Of a DNA stretch of 64,000 nucleotides, positions 28,461-38,453 are shown in pieces. The position numbers and the translations under genes were made by a program. The DNA is taken from contig VOPW01000001.1 of the NCBI GenBank assembly GCA_007994965.1, positions 2,976,001 through 3,040,000 on the forward strand, in the 5' to 3' direction. Every line of letters starts with the position of its first letter. The first letter of the stretch is position 1. The notes beneath the pieces were generated by a model that was not told the origin of the DNA, searched no databases, and saw only the letters and a program-made list of their open reading frames with translations. Source of the DNA: Piscinibacter aquaticus. GTDB taxonomy: Bacteria > Pseudomonadota > Gammaproteobacteria > Burkholderiales > Burkholderiaceae_C.

Positions 28461-30884
28461 ATGACCCTGCGCACCCTGCCTGCCGACGCACTCGCGCGGC
28501 GCTGCGATCCCGCTGCGCTGGCCGCGGCCGCGGTGTCCGCCGATGCGTCCGCCGACACCATCGTCGGCCAGCCGCGTGCGGCCTCGGCGGTGGCCTATGC
28601 CTTGTCCACGCCGCATGCCGGCCACCATCTCTTCGTCGCCGGGCCGCCGGGCAGCGGCCGCGCGCGCTGGTGCGCCAGGCGGTGCAGGCGCGGCTGAACG
28701 CCGATGGCGCGGCACGCAGCGACTGGGTCTACGTCAACCACTTCGCGCAGCCGGACCGGCCGCTGGCCCTGCAATTACCGGCGGGGCGCGGCACGGCGCT
28801 GCGCGAGGACATGAAGGCGCTGGTGCGCGACACCCGCACGATGGTGCGCACGATGTTCGAATCGGAGGAGTACGCCCTCGAGCTCGAGCGCATCGAGGGC
28901 GAGTTCAAGCAGCGCGCCGAGCGGGCCTTCGTCGAGATTGGCCACGAGGCGCAGCGCCGCGGCCTGGTGGTGGTGCGCACGCCGGTGGGCTTCACGGTCG
29001 CCCCGCGCAAGGGCGACGAGGTGCTGCCGCCGGAGGAGTTCGAGGCCCTGCCGGCAGAGCAGCGCCTCGAGCTGCAGAAGGCGATGGCCGAGGTCCAGGA
29101 ACGGCTCGGCCGCGCGCTGCGCGCCTCGATGCGGCTGCGCAAGGAGCACGCCGATCGCGTGCGCGAGCTCAACCGCTCGATGACCCGCGTGGCCGCCGAC
29201 CACGCGCTGGAGGACATCCGCGAGCGCCATGCCGACCTGCCCAGGGTGGCGGCCTGGCTCGATGCCGTGGCCGCCGACATGGTCGAGCATGCCGACGACT
29301 TCCGTGCACCGGCCGAGGACGACGAGGGCAACGGCGCCGGCGAACGTGGCGACCTCACGCGCTACGAGGTCAACCTGCTGTTCGACGCCACCGCGAGCAG
29401 CGACGACGCGCTGGTCGAGGCCGACCTGCCGACGGTGCCGAATCTCGTCGGCCGCGTCGACCACCTCGCCCGCTTCGGCATGCTGATGACCGACTTCCGC
29501 CTGATCAAGGGCGGCCTGCTGCACCGCGCCAACGGCGGCCACCTGATGATCGATGCGGTCAAGCTGCTGAGCCAGCCGTTTGCCGGCCCACGCTGAAGCG
29601 GGCGCTGCTCAAGCGCGAGATCCGCATCGAGGCGGTGGCCGAACAGCTCGGCATGAGCGCCACGGTGCAGCTCGAGCCCGAACCGGTGCCGCTGGACGTG
29701 AAGGTGGTGCTGATCGGCACGCGCGAGGTGTGTGCGCTGCTGCAGGCCTTCGACGACGAATTCGACGAGCTGTTCCGCGTGGTGGCCGATCTCGGCGACG
29801 ACCTGCCGCGCGATGACGCGACCGTGGGCGCCCTGGCCGCGGCGCTGGCGGCCCGCGCGCGTGCGAGCGGCCTGCTCGCGCCGGAGCCGGCGGCGCTGGC
29901 GGCGTGCATCGACCATGCGGCGCGGCTCTCGGAAGACCGCGAGCGGCTGAGCGCACAGGTGCGCCGGCTGCTCGACGTGCTGCACGAGGCCGACCACTGG
30001 CGCGGCAGCGCGCGGCCGCCGTGATGGCACGGGCCGACGTCTATGCCGCGATTGCCGCGCGCCGCGAGCGTGCCGGCCGCATCGCCGAGCGCGGCCGATG
30101 CCGCGCAACGCGGCATCCTGCGCATCGAGACCACCGGCGAGCGCGTCGGCCAGATCAACGGCCTTTCGGTCTACGACAGCGGCGGCGAACGCTTCGGTTC
30201 GCCGATCCGCATCAGCGCCACCGCGCGGCTCGGCCATGGCGAGGTGATCGACATCCAGCGCGAGACCCACCTGGGCGGGCCGATCCACGCCAAGGGCGTG
30301 ATGATCCTGGCCAGCTTCATCGCTGCGCGCTATTCGCGCTCGCAGCCGCATTCGCTGCTGGCCAGCCTGGTCTTCGAGCAGACCTATGGCATGGTCGAAG
30401 GCGACAGCGCCTCGCTGGCCGAGCTGGCCGCGCTGCTGTCGGCAATCGGCGAGCTGCCGCTGAAGCAGGGCTGGGCGCTCACCGGTTCGGTCGACCAGGC
30501 GGGGCAGGCGCAGGCGGTGGGTGGCATCAACGAGAAGATCGAAGGCTTCTTCGACCTGTGCGCGGCGCGCGGGCTCGACGGCAGGCAGGGCGTGCTCATC
30601 CCCGCCGCCAACGCGCAGCACCTGATGCTGCGCGAGGACGTGGCCGCGGCGGTGGCGGCCGGGCGCTTCGGCGTGGCCTGCGTGGATGGCATCGACGACG
30701 CGATGGCCGGCTCACCGGGCTGTCGGCCGGCGCTGCCGGGGCGGACGATGGGGACAGCGTCAACGGCCGCGTGGCGCGGCGGCTGCGCAGCTTCGCGCGG
30801 GTGCGCCGCGGCGAGCCGAGGGCGCTTCGCCGGCCGGTCGCGGTGCGGCAGGTGCTGCACGCCGGCGGGGGTGGCGAACCATGA
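28461..30884 (+). CDS. Lon-like ATP-dependent serine protease (AAA_32/Lon_C), multiply frameshifted
   Basis: About 805 residues assemble from five breaks (near 28665, 29590, 30020, 30095 and 30712). The N-terminus has TIVGQPRAASAVAYAL and a nucleotide-binding loop (GPPGSGRA). A long helical insertion follows (IEGEFKQRAERAFVEIGHEA), then the conserved block KGGLLHRANGGHLMIDA. The C-terminal Lon protease domain has ETHLGGPIHAKGVMILASF, the catalytic serine in MVEGDSASLAELAALL and the lysine in GGINEKIEGFFDLC. It belongs to the Lon-related putative protease family distinct from LonA. Its stop overlaps the histidine kinase start (ATGA), linking proteolysis to the two-component system. Confidence 0.85.
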
Positions 30885-32350
30885 CGCGCGACCACGGCGA
30901 CGGCGGCGAAGCCGGCTTCTTCGAGCGCCCCGAGAACAGCCTGCTGCATGCGGCGCACGAGGCCATCGTGATGTTCGACGATCGGCAGACCGTGGTCGCC
31001 GTCAACGCGGCAGCCGAGACGGCCTTCCGCTGCGCCGCGGCCGATCTGCTCGGCCTGCCGCTGGCGCGGCTGGTACCGGCCGCGCTGCGCTCGGCGCACG
31101 AGGCGCAGGCCCACGACTACCTGCATTCGGATGCGCTGCAGCACCGGCTGGTGGCGCACCGGCGGATCACCGCGCTGCGGCCCGACGGCAGCCAGTTCCC
31201 GGCCGAGATCACGCTGTCGACGGTCGACATGGCCGGCGAGCCGCCGCGGCGCTGCGTGGCCGCGCTGATCCTCGACCTCAGCGAGCAGAGTCGACTGCAG
31301 CACGAACTCGACGGCTTCAAGCGCCGCCTGCGCTCGGTGTTCGAGCTGGCGCCGGTGGCGATCTGGATCGCCGACAACGACCGCATCGTGTTCGCCAACC
31401 GCGCGGCCGAGCGCCTGTTCGGCGAGGGTCATCCGCTGCTCGGCCAGCCGCTGCACGCGCTGCTGGCGGAGGCCACCCAGGCCGGGCTGCGCGCGCAGCT
31501 GGAGCGAGCCCTGGTCGGCGCCGCCGAGGTGCCGGTCGTGCACGGCCACATCGTGCGCCCCGACGGCACGCAGCGCGAGGTGGAGATCGCGCTGGCCGCG
31601 CTGCCCGACCACGGCCGCACCACGGTGCAGATGGTGGTCGCCGACGTCACGCAGCAGCGCCGCGAGGCCGCGGCGATGGCCGAATCGCGCGAGGCGCTGC
31701 GTCGCCTGTCGACCAACGTGGTCGAGGCGCGCGAAGAAGAGCGCCGGCGCATCGCACGCGAACTGCACGACGAACTCGGCCAGCGCCTGACCGCGCTGAA
31801 GATGGAGCTGGCCGCCCTGCGCGCCGCGCCGGAGAGCGACGGCAGCGCCCAGATCGACAACATGATCGGCATGGTCGACGAGACGCTCGCCTCGGTGCGG
31901 CGCATCTCCACCGACCTGCGCCCGATGATGCTCGACGACCTCGGCCTGCCCGCGGCGCTCGAATGGCTGGGGCGCGATGCCGCGCGGCGGCTGGGCATCG
32001 AGGTGACGGTGCGGCTGGGCGACAACGAGCCGCCGCTGGACGACCGCGTGGCCACCGCCGCCTTCCGGATGGTCCAGGAGGCGCTCACCAACGTGGCGCG
32101 CCACGCCCGCGCGAGCGACGTGCAGATCGAGCTGCACCAGCACGACGGCGAGCTGCGGCTGACCGTACAGGACAACGGCGTCGGCTACCCGCCCGATGCG
32201 CTGCACCGCGAAGGATCGTTCGGCCTCGTCGGCATGCGCGAGCGCGCCGCGATGCTCGGCGGCCGCGTCGACTTCTCCAACCCGGCCGGCGGCGGCGCGC
32301 GCCTGGTCGTGCACCTGCCGCTGGCGCCGGCCGAGGAGCATCGCCGATGA
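30881..32350 (+). CDS. PAS-domain sensor histidine kinase, NarX/UhpB type (HisKA_3)
   Basis: An intact gene of 489 residues with no membrane segment, so a soluble sensor. Two PAS domains span about residues 20-135 (AHEAIVMFDDRQTVVAVNAA) and 150-260 (LAPVAIWIADNDRIVFANRA). The HisKA_3 dimerisation region has the phospho-acceptor histidine in ARELHDELGQRLTALKMEL. The ATPase domain has N box FRMVQEALTNVARHA and G boxes DNGVGYP and GSFGLVGMRERAAMLGG. It overlaps the Lon-like protease upstream and the NarL-type response regulator downstream by ATGA, a tight three-gene operon. The signal is unknown; PAS domains may bind haem or flavin. Confidence 0.9.
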   Translation: MTRDHGDGGEAGFFERPENSLLHAAHEAIVMFDDRQTVVAVNAAAETAFRCAAADLLGLPLARLVPAALRSAHEAQAHDYLHSDALQHRLVAHRRITALRPDGSQFPAEITLSTVDMAGEPPRRCVAALILDLSEQSRLQHELDGFKRRLRSVFELAPVAIWIADNDRIVFANRAAERLFGEGHPLLGQPLHALLAEATQAGLRAQLERALVGAAEVPVVHGHIVRPDGTQREVEIALAALPDHGRTTVQMVVADVTQQRREAAAMAESREALRRLSTNVVEAREEERRRIARELHDELGQRLTALKMELAALRAAPESDGSAQIDNMIGMVDETLASVRRISTDLRPMMLDDLGLPAALEWLGRDAARRLGIEVTVRLGDNEPPLDDRVATAAFRMVQEALTNVARHARASDVQIELHQHDGELRLTVQDNGVGYPPDALHREGSFGLVGMRERAAMLGGRVDFSNPAGGGARLVVHLPLAPAEEHRR

Positions 32351-33002
32351 ACGGCCCGGGACTGCGCGTGCTGGTCGTCGACGACCATGCCGTGGTGCGC
32401 GAGGGGCTCGCACGCATCCTCACCGGCACCGGCGAAGGCTGGACGGTGGGCGAGGCCAGCAGCGGCCACTAGGCGCTCGACTGGCTGCGCCGCCAGCGCG
32501 CCGACGTGGTGGTGGTCGATCTCTCGATGCCCGGCATGGGCGGGCTGGAGCTGGTCAAGCGCATCCGCGCCGAATTCGGGCGCCTGCCGGTGCTGGTGCT
32601 CAGCATGCACGCGGAAGAACAGTACGCGATGCGCGCCTTCAAGGCCGGCGCCAATGGCTACATGACCAAGGACGGCGCCTCGGGCGAGCTGATCAAGGCG
32701 CTGCGCAAGATCGCCGGCGGCGGCGCCTATGTCAGCGGCGAGCTGGCCGAGCGCGTGGTGCTGCAGCTCAACGGCGGCGTCGACGTGGCGCGCCATGCGC
32801 AGCTCTCCGACCGCGAGCTCGAGGTGCTGCGCCGCCTCGTCGCTGGCCAGCGGCCGACCGACATCGCACAGGCGCTGCACCTGTCGGTGAAGACCATCAG
32901 CACGCACAAGAGCCGCATCCAGGAGAAGCTCAACCTGCCGACGCTGGCCGACTGGTTCGCTACGGCCTCGAGCACGACCTCGACGCCGGCACGCTGCCGT
33001 AG
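32347..33002 (+). pseudogene. NarL/FixJ-family response regulator interrupted by an in-frame TAG
   Basis: The receiver domain starts LRVLVVDDHAVVREGLARIL with the acidic pair DD. The phosphorylated aspartate is in VVVVDLSMPGMGGLEL and the lysine in YMTKDGASGELIKAL. The C-terminal LuxR-type helix-turn-helix is LSDRELEVLRRLVAGQRPTD, with HLSVKTISTHKSRIQEKLNL. Codon 42 is TAG (32470-32472) in the sequence SGH-stop-ALDWLRRQ, where homologues usually have glutamate, so GAG to TAG is one change. The frame is open on both sides. A separate break near 32955 leads to the ending GLEHDLDAGTLP. It is partner to the upstream kinase by overlap. As read, the regulator is truncated; sequencing error is also possible. 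Confidence 0.82.
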
Positions 33003-33014
33003 ACGCCGATCGGT

Positions 33015-33638
33015 TCAGTGCAGCGCGCGCAGCGGCAGGCGCTGCGCGAACCACTGCGCGGCCAGATGGGCCACGGCCTGCGCGGCCAGTGCATCGGCGC
33101 GGTCGCCGGCACCGGGCACGATCTCCAGCCGACGCGCACCGGGCAGGCGCGGCAGCGCGCGGCGGTGTGCCGCGAGCTGTGCGGCATCGTCGCGGCCGGC
33201 CACCAGCAGCGTGGCCGCGCACACGCGTCCGAGCGGCAGCGCGGCGAGCGGCGCATCCGCCGCCAGCACCACCAGCACATCGATCAGGTCGGGACGCGAG
33301 GCCGCCGCGTCCAGCGCGGCGGTGGCGCCCTCGGCGACGCCATAGACGCCCAGCGGCAGGCCCGGGTGCCGGCTGCGCAGCCACTCGAGCGACTCGACCA
33401 GACCGCCGCTCAAGGCCGCCGGCGCAACACCCGGCCGCGCCGCCGGGCACAGCGTGGCGCATCCGCAGGCGTGCAGAGAACGGCACAGCGGCTCCATCGA
33501 CGACGCGGCATCGCGCGCTGCCGCCAGCAGCGCCACGGCGCCGCGTGCGCGCGTCACGCTGTCATAGTCGGCTCGCCAGCCGGTGCGACCGAGCGGCAGC
33601 GGCTCGCAGCGTCGTGATGTCCGGGCCGAGTGGTGCAT
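33015..33638 (-). CDS. Alpha/beta-hydrolase-fold protein lacking the nucleophile serine
   Basis: An intact gene of 207 residues from the ATG at 33638. The order of strands and helices and segments such as LPLGVYGVAEGATAALDAAA and VCAATLLVAGRDDAAQLAAH fit a dienelactone-hydrolase-like fold. The nucleophile elbow, expected as G-x-S-x-G, reads GVAEG with alanine in place of serine. The late aspartate loop (GRDD) is present, and a histidine near the end is uncertain. It may be non-catalytic. It lies 10 nt downstream of a second related gene on the same strand. Confidence 0.55.
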   Translation of the reverse strand: MHHSARTSRRCEPLPLGRTGWRADYDSVTRARGAVALLAAARDAASSMEPLCRSLHACGCATLCPAARPGVAPAALSGGLVESLEWLRSRHPGLPLGVYGVAEGATAALDAAASRPDLIDVLVVLAADAPLAALPLGRVCAATLLVAGRDDAAQLAAHRRALPRLPGARRLEIVPGAGDRADALAAQAVAHLAAQWFAQRLPLRALH

Positions 33639-33648
33639 GGCCCGTCGC

Positions 33649-34267
33649 TCAAGCCACGGCCTCGGCCGGCACGGTCCTGCGCAGCCAGGGCGAGCAGTTC
33701 GCAGGCCATCGCCTCGTGCACGCCGGCGCTCGGTGCCGGCTGCGAGCGCGCAGCGGCAGCTTGACCAGCCGGTGCGGCGCCGGCAGGCGGCGCGTGCCGC
33801 GCAAGGGCTGCGCGGCGGCGCCGCTGCCGTGACGGCCGGCCGGGCACAGCGTCGGACGCCGCCATGCCGCCACCTGCTCGGCCCCGAGCTCGACATGCCC
33901 GTCCAGCCAGACGCAGCTGCGCACCGACGCCAGTCCACGCGACCCATCGCTTCCGCGCACACCGCAGCGGCATCGTGCACGCCGACCAGCACCAGCGGCA
34001 GCGCGCGGGTCGCACCGTCGTCCGCGAGGCCCTCGGCCACGCCGCGCAACTGCTCGGCGGCCTGCGCGGCGGCCTGCGCGGCGCCGTCCGCCGGCCCGAG
34101 CGTGATCGACATCGTGGCCTGCCGTTGGCGGCGAGCACGTCGGCAATGAAGCGCTGGCCCGTGCAGGCGCCATCGGCGGCGTCGGGGTGCACCATCAGCA
34201 CGATGGCGCGGGCGCCGGGGGGCCGCACGAGCGGCGCGGGCAGGCGGCTTCGCGGTGTCGGGATCAC
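33649..34267 (-). CDS. Hydrolase-like protein, multiply frameshifted
   Basis: Three frames join near 34123 and 33942. The first part, from a GTG at 34267, contains GARAIVLMVHPDAADGACTG. The second has GVAEGLADDGATRALPLVLV followed by GVHDAAAVCAEAMGRVDW. The third has VRSCVWLDGHVELGAEQVAA. The pattern resembles a small alpha/beta-hydrolase domain, and the gene directly precedes the hydrolase-fold protein at 33015. The start codon and exact extent are uncertain, and no catalytic triad can be assigned with confidence. Confidence 0.4.
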
Positions 34268-34440
34268 ATCGATGCGCGCAGGGCGGCGGTGAGCATGCTG
34301 CTCATGCTGGCGTGATGTGCCGCGATGCGATTGAGTGTGCGCAAGGCCGCCCGCGATGGGTGCGATCGGCGCAACATAGGGATGCCGGGTCCGCGGCCGA
34401 CGACTAGAGTGAGACGGTGTTCTGCCCCGGAGGCCCTGGC

Positions 34441-35519
34441 ATGCGCATCACCTGCAAGATCTGCTCGCCCTTCGTGCCCGGCCTCAGCGGCGACGCCGGG
34501 CGAAGCTCCAGCGACGAGGCGGCCACGCACGAGCGCGTCGGCAACGTGCGCATCACGCCGATGCGCGGCGCCGGCCGCACCCGTGCCGCGGTGGAGCGCA
34601 TGAAGCTGTGGGAGAACGGCCGCGTGCTGAAGGTGCGCTTCCTCGACGGCAAGCCGGCGGTGCAGGCGAAGGTCGAGGCCATCGCGAAGGAGTGGGAGCA
34701 GCTGGCCAACCTGCGGCTGCAGTTCGTCACCAGCGGCACGGCGCAGATCCGCATCAGCTTCGCCGAGGAGGGCTTCTCGTGGTCGACCGTCGGCACCGAT
34801 GCGCTGACGGTCGCCGCCGGCAAGCCGACGATGAACTACGGCTGGCTGGAGCCCGACACGCCGCTGCGCGAATACCAGCGCGTGGTGCGCCATGAATTCG
34901 GCCACGCGCTGGGCATGATCCACGAGCACCAGAACCCGGCCGCCACCGGCAAGATTCCCTGGGACCGCCCCAAGGTCTACGCCTACTACGCCCAGCAGGG
35001 CTGGAACAAGGACGACGTCGACTTCAACATCTTCCAGCTCTACTCGGAAGACAGCACCAACCACACCGCCTTCGACCCGACGTCGATCATGCAGTACGCG
35101 GTGCCCGATTCGCTGACCGTCGGGTCGTTCGCGATCGGCTGGAATACCGAGTTCTCGGCCACCGACATCGAGTTCATGCGCCGCCAGTATCCGAAGGCGG
35201 CGCCGGCCATGACCGAGCTGTCGCTCGGCAAGCGTGTGAATGCCGACCCGGCCACCGCTGGCGAAGTCGACGAGTACCACTTCAGCGTGGCCACCGCGGC
35301 CACCTACATCATGAGCACCGAAGGCCCGACCGACACCGTGCTCGCCTTGCATGGCCCCGGCGACCGCGGCGCGGTGCTCGCGTGGGACGACGACCGCGGC
35401 CAGGGCAGCAACGCGCGCATCGTGCGCAAGCTGCAGCCGGGCGAGTACTGGCTGACGGTGCGGCACAAGAAGGCCGCCGCCACGGGAACTATTCGGTAGG
35501 CGTGAAGAAGCGCGCGTGA
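34441..35519 (+). CDS. Metzincin metallopeptidase (astacin/M12-like) with C-terminal PPC-type domain
   Basis: About 359 residues from the ATG at 34441, with GGAGG 7 nt upstream. The N-terminus has a CxxC (MRITCKICSPF). The catalytic domain has the zinc motif HEFGHALGMIH (HExxHxxGxxH) and a methionine-turn segment SIMQYAVPDS. About 90 C-terminal residues (GEVDEYHFSVATAATYIM, LQPGEYWLTVRHKK) resemble the bacterial pre-peptidase C-terminal beta-sandwich. A one-base shift near 35487 gives the natural ending GNYSVGVKKRA at 35519. No classical signal peptide is seen, which is odd for this family and leaves the export route open. Confidence 0.8.
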
Positions 35520-35532
35520 GGCCGCCGGCGGC

Positions 35533-36600
35533 TCAGCCCTTGCGCCGCTGCGCCACTGCCTTCGCCAGCCCCTGCAGCACCGGCACCGTCTGCGCGAAGG
35601 AGATGCAGGCGTCGGTGATCGACACGCCGTGCTTCAGCGGCACGCCGGGCACCAGGTCCTGACGCCCCTCCTCGAGGTGGCTCTCGATCATCACGCCGGT
35701 GATGCGGCGCTCGCCGGCGGCGATCTGCGCGGCCACGTCGGCGGCCACCTCGATCTGGCGGCGGTGCTGCTTGCTGCTGTTGGCGTGCGAGACATCGACC
35801 ATCACCTGCTCGCGCAGGCCGGCCGCGCGCAGCGTCTCGCAGGCCTGCTGCACCGCGGCGGCGTCGTAGTTCGGTGCCTTGCCGCCGCGCAGGATCACGT
35901 GGCAGTCGTGGTTGCCGCGCGTCTCGAAGATCGCCGCCACGCCCATCTTGGTCATGCCCATGAAGGCATGCGGCGCACGCGCGGCGAGGATGGCATCGGC
36001 CGCCACCTTCAGGCTGCCGTCGGTGCCGTTCTTGAACCCGACCGGGCAGCTCAGGCCCGAGGCGAGCTGGCGGTGGCTCTGGCTTTCGGTGGTGCGCGCG
36101 CCGATCGCGCCCCAGCTGACCAGGTCGGAGATGTACTGCGGGCTGAGCAGGTCGAGGAATTCGGTGCCCAGCGGCAGGCCCAGCGTGGTCAGATCGAGCA
36201 GCAGCCGCCGCGCACGCTCCAGGCCCTCGTTGATCGCGAAGCTGCCGTCGAGGTGCGGGTCGTTGATGTAGCCCTTCCAGCCCACCGTGGTGCGCGGCTT
36301 CTCGAAATAGGCGCGCATCACGATCAGCAGCTCGCCTTGCAGTTCCTCGGCCGCGGCCTTCAGGCGATGGCCGTATTCGAGCGCCTGGTCGTGGTCGTGG
36401 ATCGAGCACGGGCCGACGACGACGACCAGCCGGTCGCTGCGGCCGTGCAGCACGTCGGCGATCTGCGCCCGGCTGGCCTCGACCAGCGCCAGCGTGTCGT
36501 CCTGCAGCGGCACGCGCTCCTGCAGCAGCGCGGGGTTGATCAGCGGGCGCACGGCGCCGATGCGTACGTCGTCGATGCGGGTGGTGTCCAGGGTCTTCAT
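35533..36600 (-). CDS. aroG: 3-deoxy-7-phosphoheptulonate (DAHP) synthase, AroG type
   Basis: An intact gene of 355 residues starting MKTLDTTRIDDVRIGAVRPL. Family motifs are VVVGPCSIHDHDQALEYGHR, MRAYFEKPRTTVGWKGYIND, the metal cysteine in that PCSIHD, GFKNGTDGSLKVAADAI, and SHANSSKQHRRQIEVA near the C-terminus. It condenses phosphoenolpyruvate with erythrose 4-phosphate, the first step of the shikimate pathway. Type I enzymes of this length are usually feedback-inhibited by an aromatic amino acid; which one cannot be read from the sequence here. It follows the sulfatase gene on the same strand after 38 nt. Confidence 0.93.
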   Translation of the reverse strand: MKTLDTTRIDDVRIGAVRPLINPALLQERVPLQDDTLALVEASRAQIADVLHGRSDRLVVVVGPCSIHDHDQALEYGHRLKAAAEELQGELLIVMRAYFEKPRTTVGWKGYINDPHLDGSFAINEGLERARRLLLDLTTLGLPLGTEFLDLLSPQYISDLVSWGAIGARTTESQSHRQLASGLSCPVGFKNGTDGSLKVAADAILAARAPHAFMGMTKMGVAAIFETRGNHDCHVILRGGKAPNYDAAAVQQACETLRAAGLREQVMVDVSHANSSKQHRRQIEVAADVAAQIAAGERRITGVMIESHLEEGRQDLVPGVPLKHGVSITDACISFAQTVPVLQGLAKAVAQRRKG

Positions 36601-36638
36601 GCGGTGCTTCGCGGTCCGGGCGAAGCGGCGATTGTCGT

Positions 36639-38295
36639 TCAGCGCTCGAACGAGGCCACCTGTGCGCCCAGGCGCGGCGCCTGCCAGCGGTAGGCGCCGG
36701 CGAGCACGTTGCGCGAATCGTCGGCGCCGCTCCAGCGCAGGCCGAGCAGCTCGGCCACGGTCCAGGCCGCCCAGTCGGCACGGAAGGGCCGCGTGGCGAT
36801 GGCGGCGTCGATCGGCTCGCTGCGCCAGATCAGCGCCGGGATGCGGTAGCCCGCCGCGGTGACGGCGCTGTGGCCGGCGCGGTCGAGTTCGTGGCCGACT
36901 TCCTGGCCGTGATCGGAGAGGTACATCCAGGCCGCACGACCACCCGTCGCGGCGCCGCCCTGCAGGGACTTGAGCAGGTCCGAGAGCACGCTGTCGTGGT
37001 AGCGCAGCGCGGCGTCGTAGTCGTTGCGTGCCTCGCGCGTCCAGGCCGAGCGGCCGGCATCGCGCAACTGGCGCTCGACCGCGTCGTCGCGGCCCGCAAA
37101 GGGGTTGTCGCCGGGCGGACGGCGCAGCCCGTAGTGCGGGTGCGCGCCCATCAGGTGCACCACCAGCAGCTTGCGCGGCGACGGGTCGGCGATCGCGCGG
37201 CCGACTTCGTCGAGCAGTTCGCCGTCGAGCGATTCGCCGCCGCGGCCCGGCCGGCGGTTGATCATCTCCACCGTGTCGGCCAGGGCCGGCATGCAGCGCC
37301 TCCAGCGCCATGTCGTCCTGGTTCCCGATCCACCAGACCTTGTACCCGGCGGCGCGGGCCAGGGCGATCAGGTGCGGCGCATCGCTGCGCTCGCCCTGGC
37401 CGAAGCGAAACAGGTTGTGCAGCGCCGGCAGCGTGCTCGCATCGGCCGACCGGGCGTGGCGCAGCACCGCGAAGGTGTCGCCGAGGCGCTCGCGGTCGGC
37501 GGCCGGGCGAGGCGTCGTGTCGCGCGGGTAGCCGTACAGGCCGAGGTTGTCGCGGTTGATGCTCTCGCCCACCACCAGCATCACCGTGGCCGGGCCGTCG
37601 AAGGCCAGCGTCGGCGCCTGCTCGCGCGCGTGCGCCAGCGTGCGCTCGCGTTGCTGCATCTGCTGGGACCAGCCGGCGCGCAGCTGCTGGGCCGAATCCC
37701 ACCACTGCGACCAGAACAGCGCCGGATGCATGCGCCGCCACGGCTTGCTGGCGTGGGCCACGCCGGCCACGAGCAGGGCCGCCGCGACGGCGGCCAGCAC
37801 GAGCCGGCGGGGGCGGCCGCCGGCCGGAGCCTGCTGCGGCCAGCGCGGCGCCCGTGGCAGCGCCCAGGCCAGCGCGGCCGCTGCCAGCAGCGCCGGCAGC
37901 AGTCGCCACAGCACGCCCGGGCGCGTTGGTGCGCAGGTACTCGCCGCTCTCCTGAGCGTGCGAGTTGGCCAGCGCGCCCAGCACCATGCTGCTGTCAGGC
38001 GCGAAGCAGTAGTGCGACCACAGGTAGTGGCGCACCGCACCGTCGACGACGAAGCCCATGGCCAGCGCCCAGATCGACAGCGTGCGCAGCCGGTGCAGCC
38101 AGGCCGAGCGCAGCGGCGGCTGCCGACCACAGCACCAGCGGCAGCGCCAGCGCCAGCATCTGCAGCGCGCGGCGACCGTCGTGCCCCATCGCGATGAAGA
38201 GGCCGAGCGCCAGCACCCAGTGCGATCGGCGCGGCCTGCGCCACACGCCAGGCCGCAGAGGCCGGTGGGGACGGCAGATTGATCGACGATGTCAT
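36639..38295 (-). CDS. Phosphoethanolamine transferase/sulfatase-family membrane protein, multiply frameshifted
   Basis: About 550 residues reassemble across at least four breaks (near 38245, 38120, 37925 and 37295). The N-terminal third has several hydrophobic helices (WVLALGLFIAMGHDGRRALQ, RLVLAAVAAALLVAGVAHA). The periplasmic sulfatase-fold domain has VMLVVGESINRDNLGLYGYP, the likely nucleophile threonine in DASTLPALHNLF, HLMGAHPHYGLR, and the metal-site motif LSDHGQEVGHELDRAGHS. These are hallmarks of EptA/CptA-like enzymes, which add phosphoethanolamine to lipid A or core sugars and can raise polymyxin resistance. The exact acceptor is unknown. Confidence 0.78.
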
Positions 38296-38453
38296 GACAT
38301 GACGGAGCGTGGCGGCGGATTCTGCCAGCGGCACCCCGGATTGCGGCCACTGTTCGGTATTTCCCCGGGGCGATCTGCCAACTGGTCGAGCATCCGGCTC
38401 GCCATTCGTCGTGCGATTGCAGTTTCCTCAGTCCACATCACCCGGAGAACACC

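Noticed and set aside
35533..38334. Apparent 933-codon fusion of a sulfatase and DAHP synthase
   Set aside because: The DAHP synthase has its own start at 36600. The upstream frame is an artefact of breaks in the sulfatase gene.
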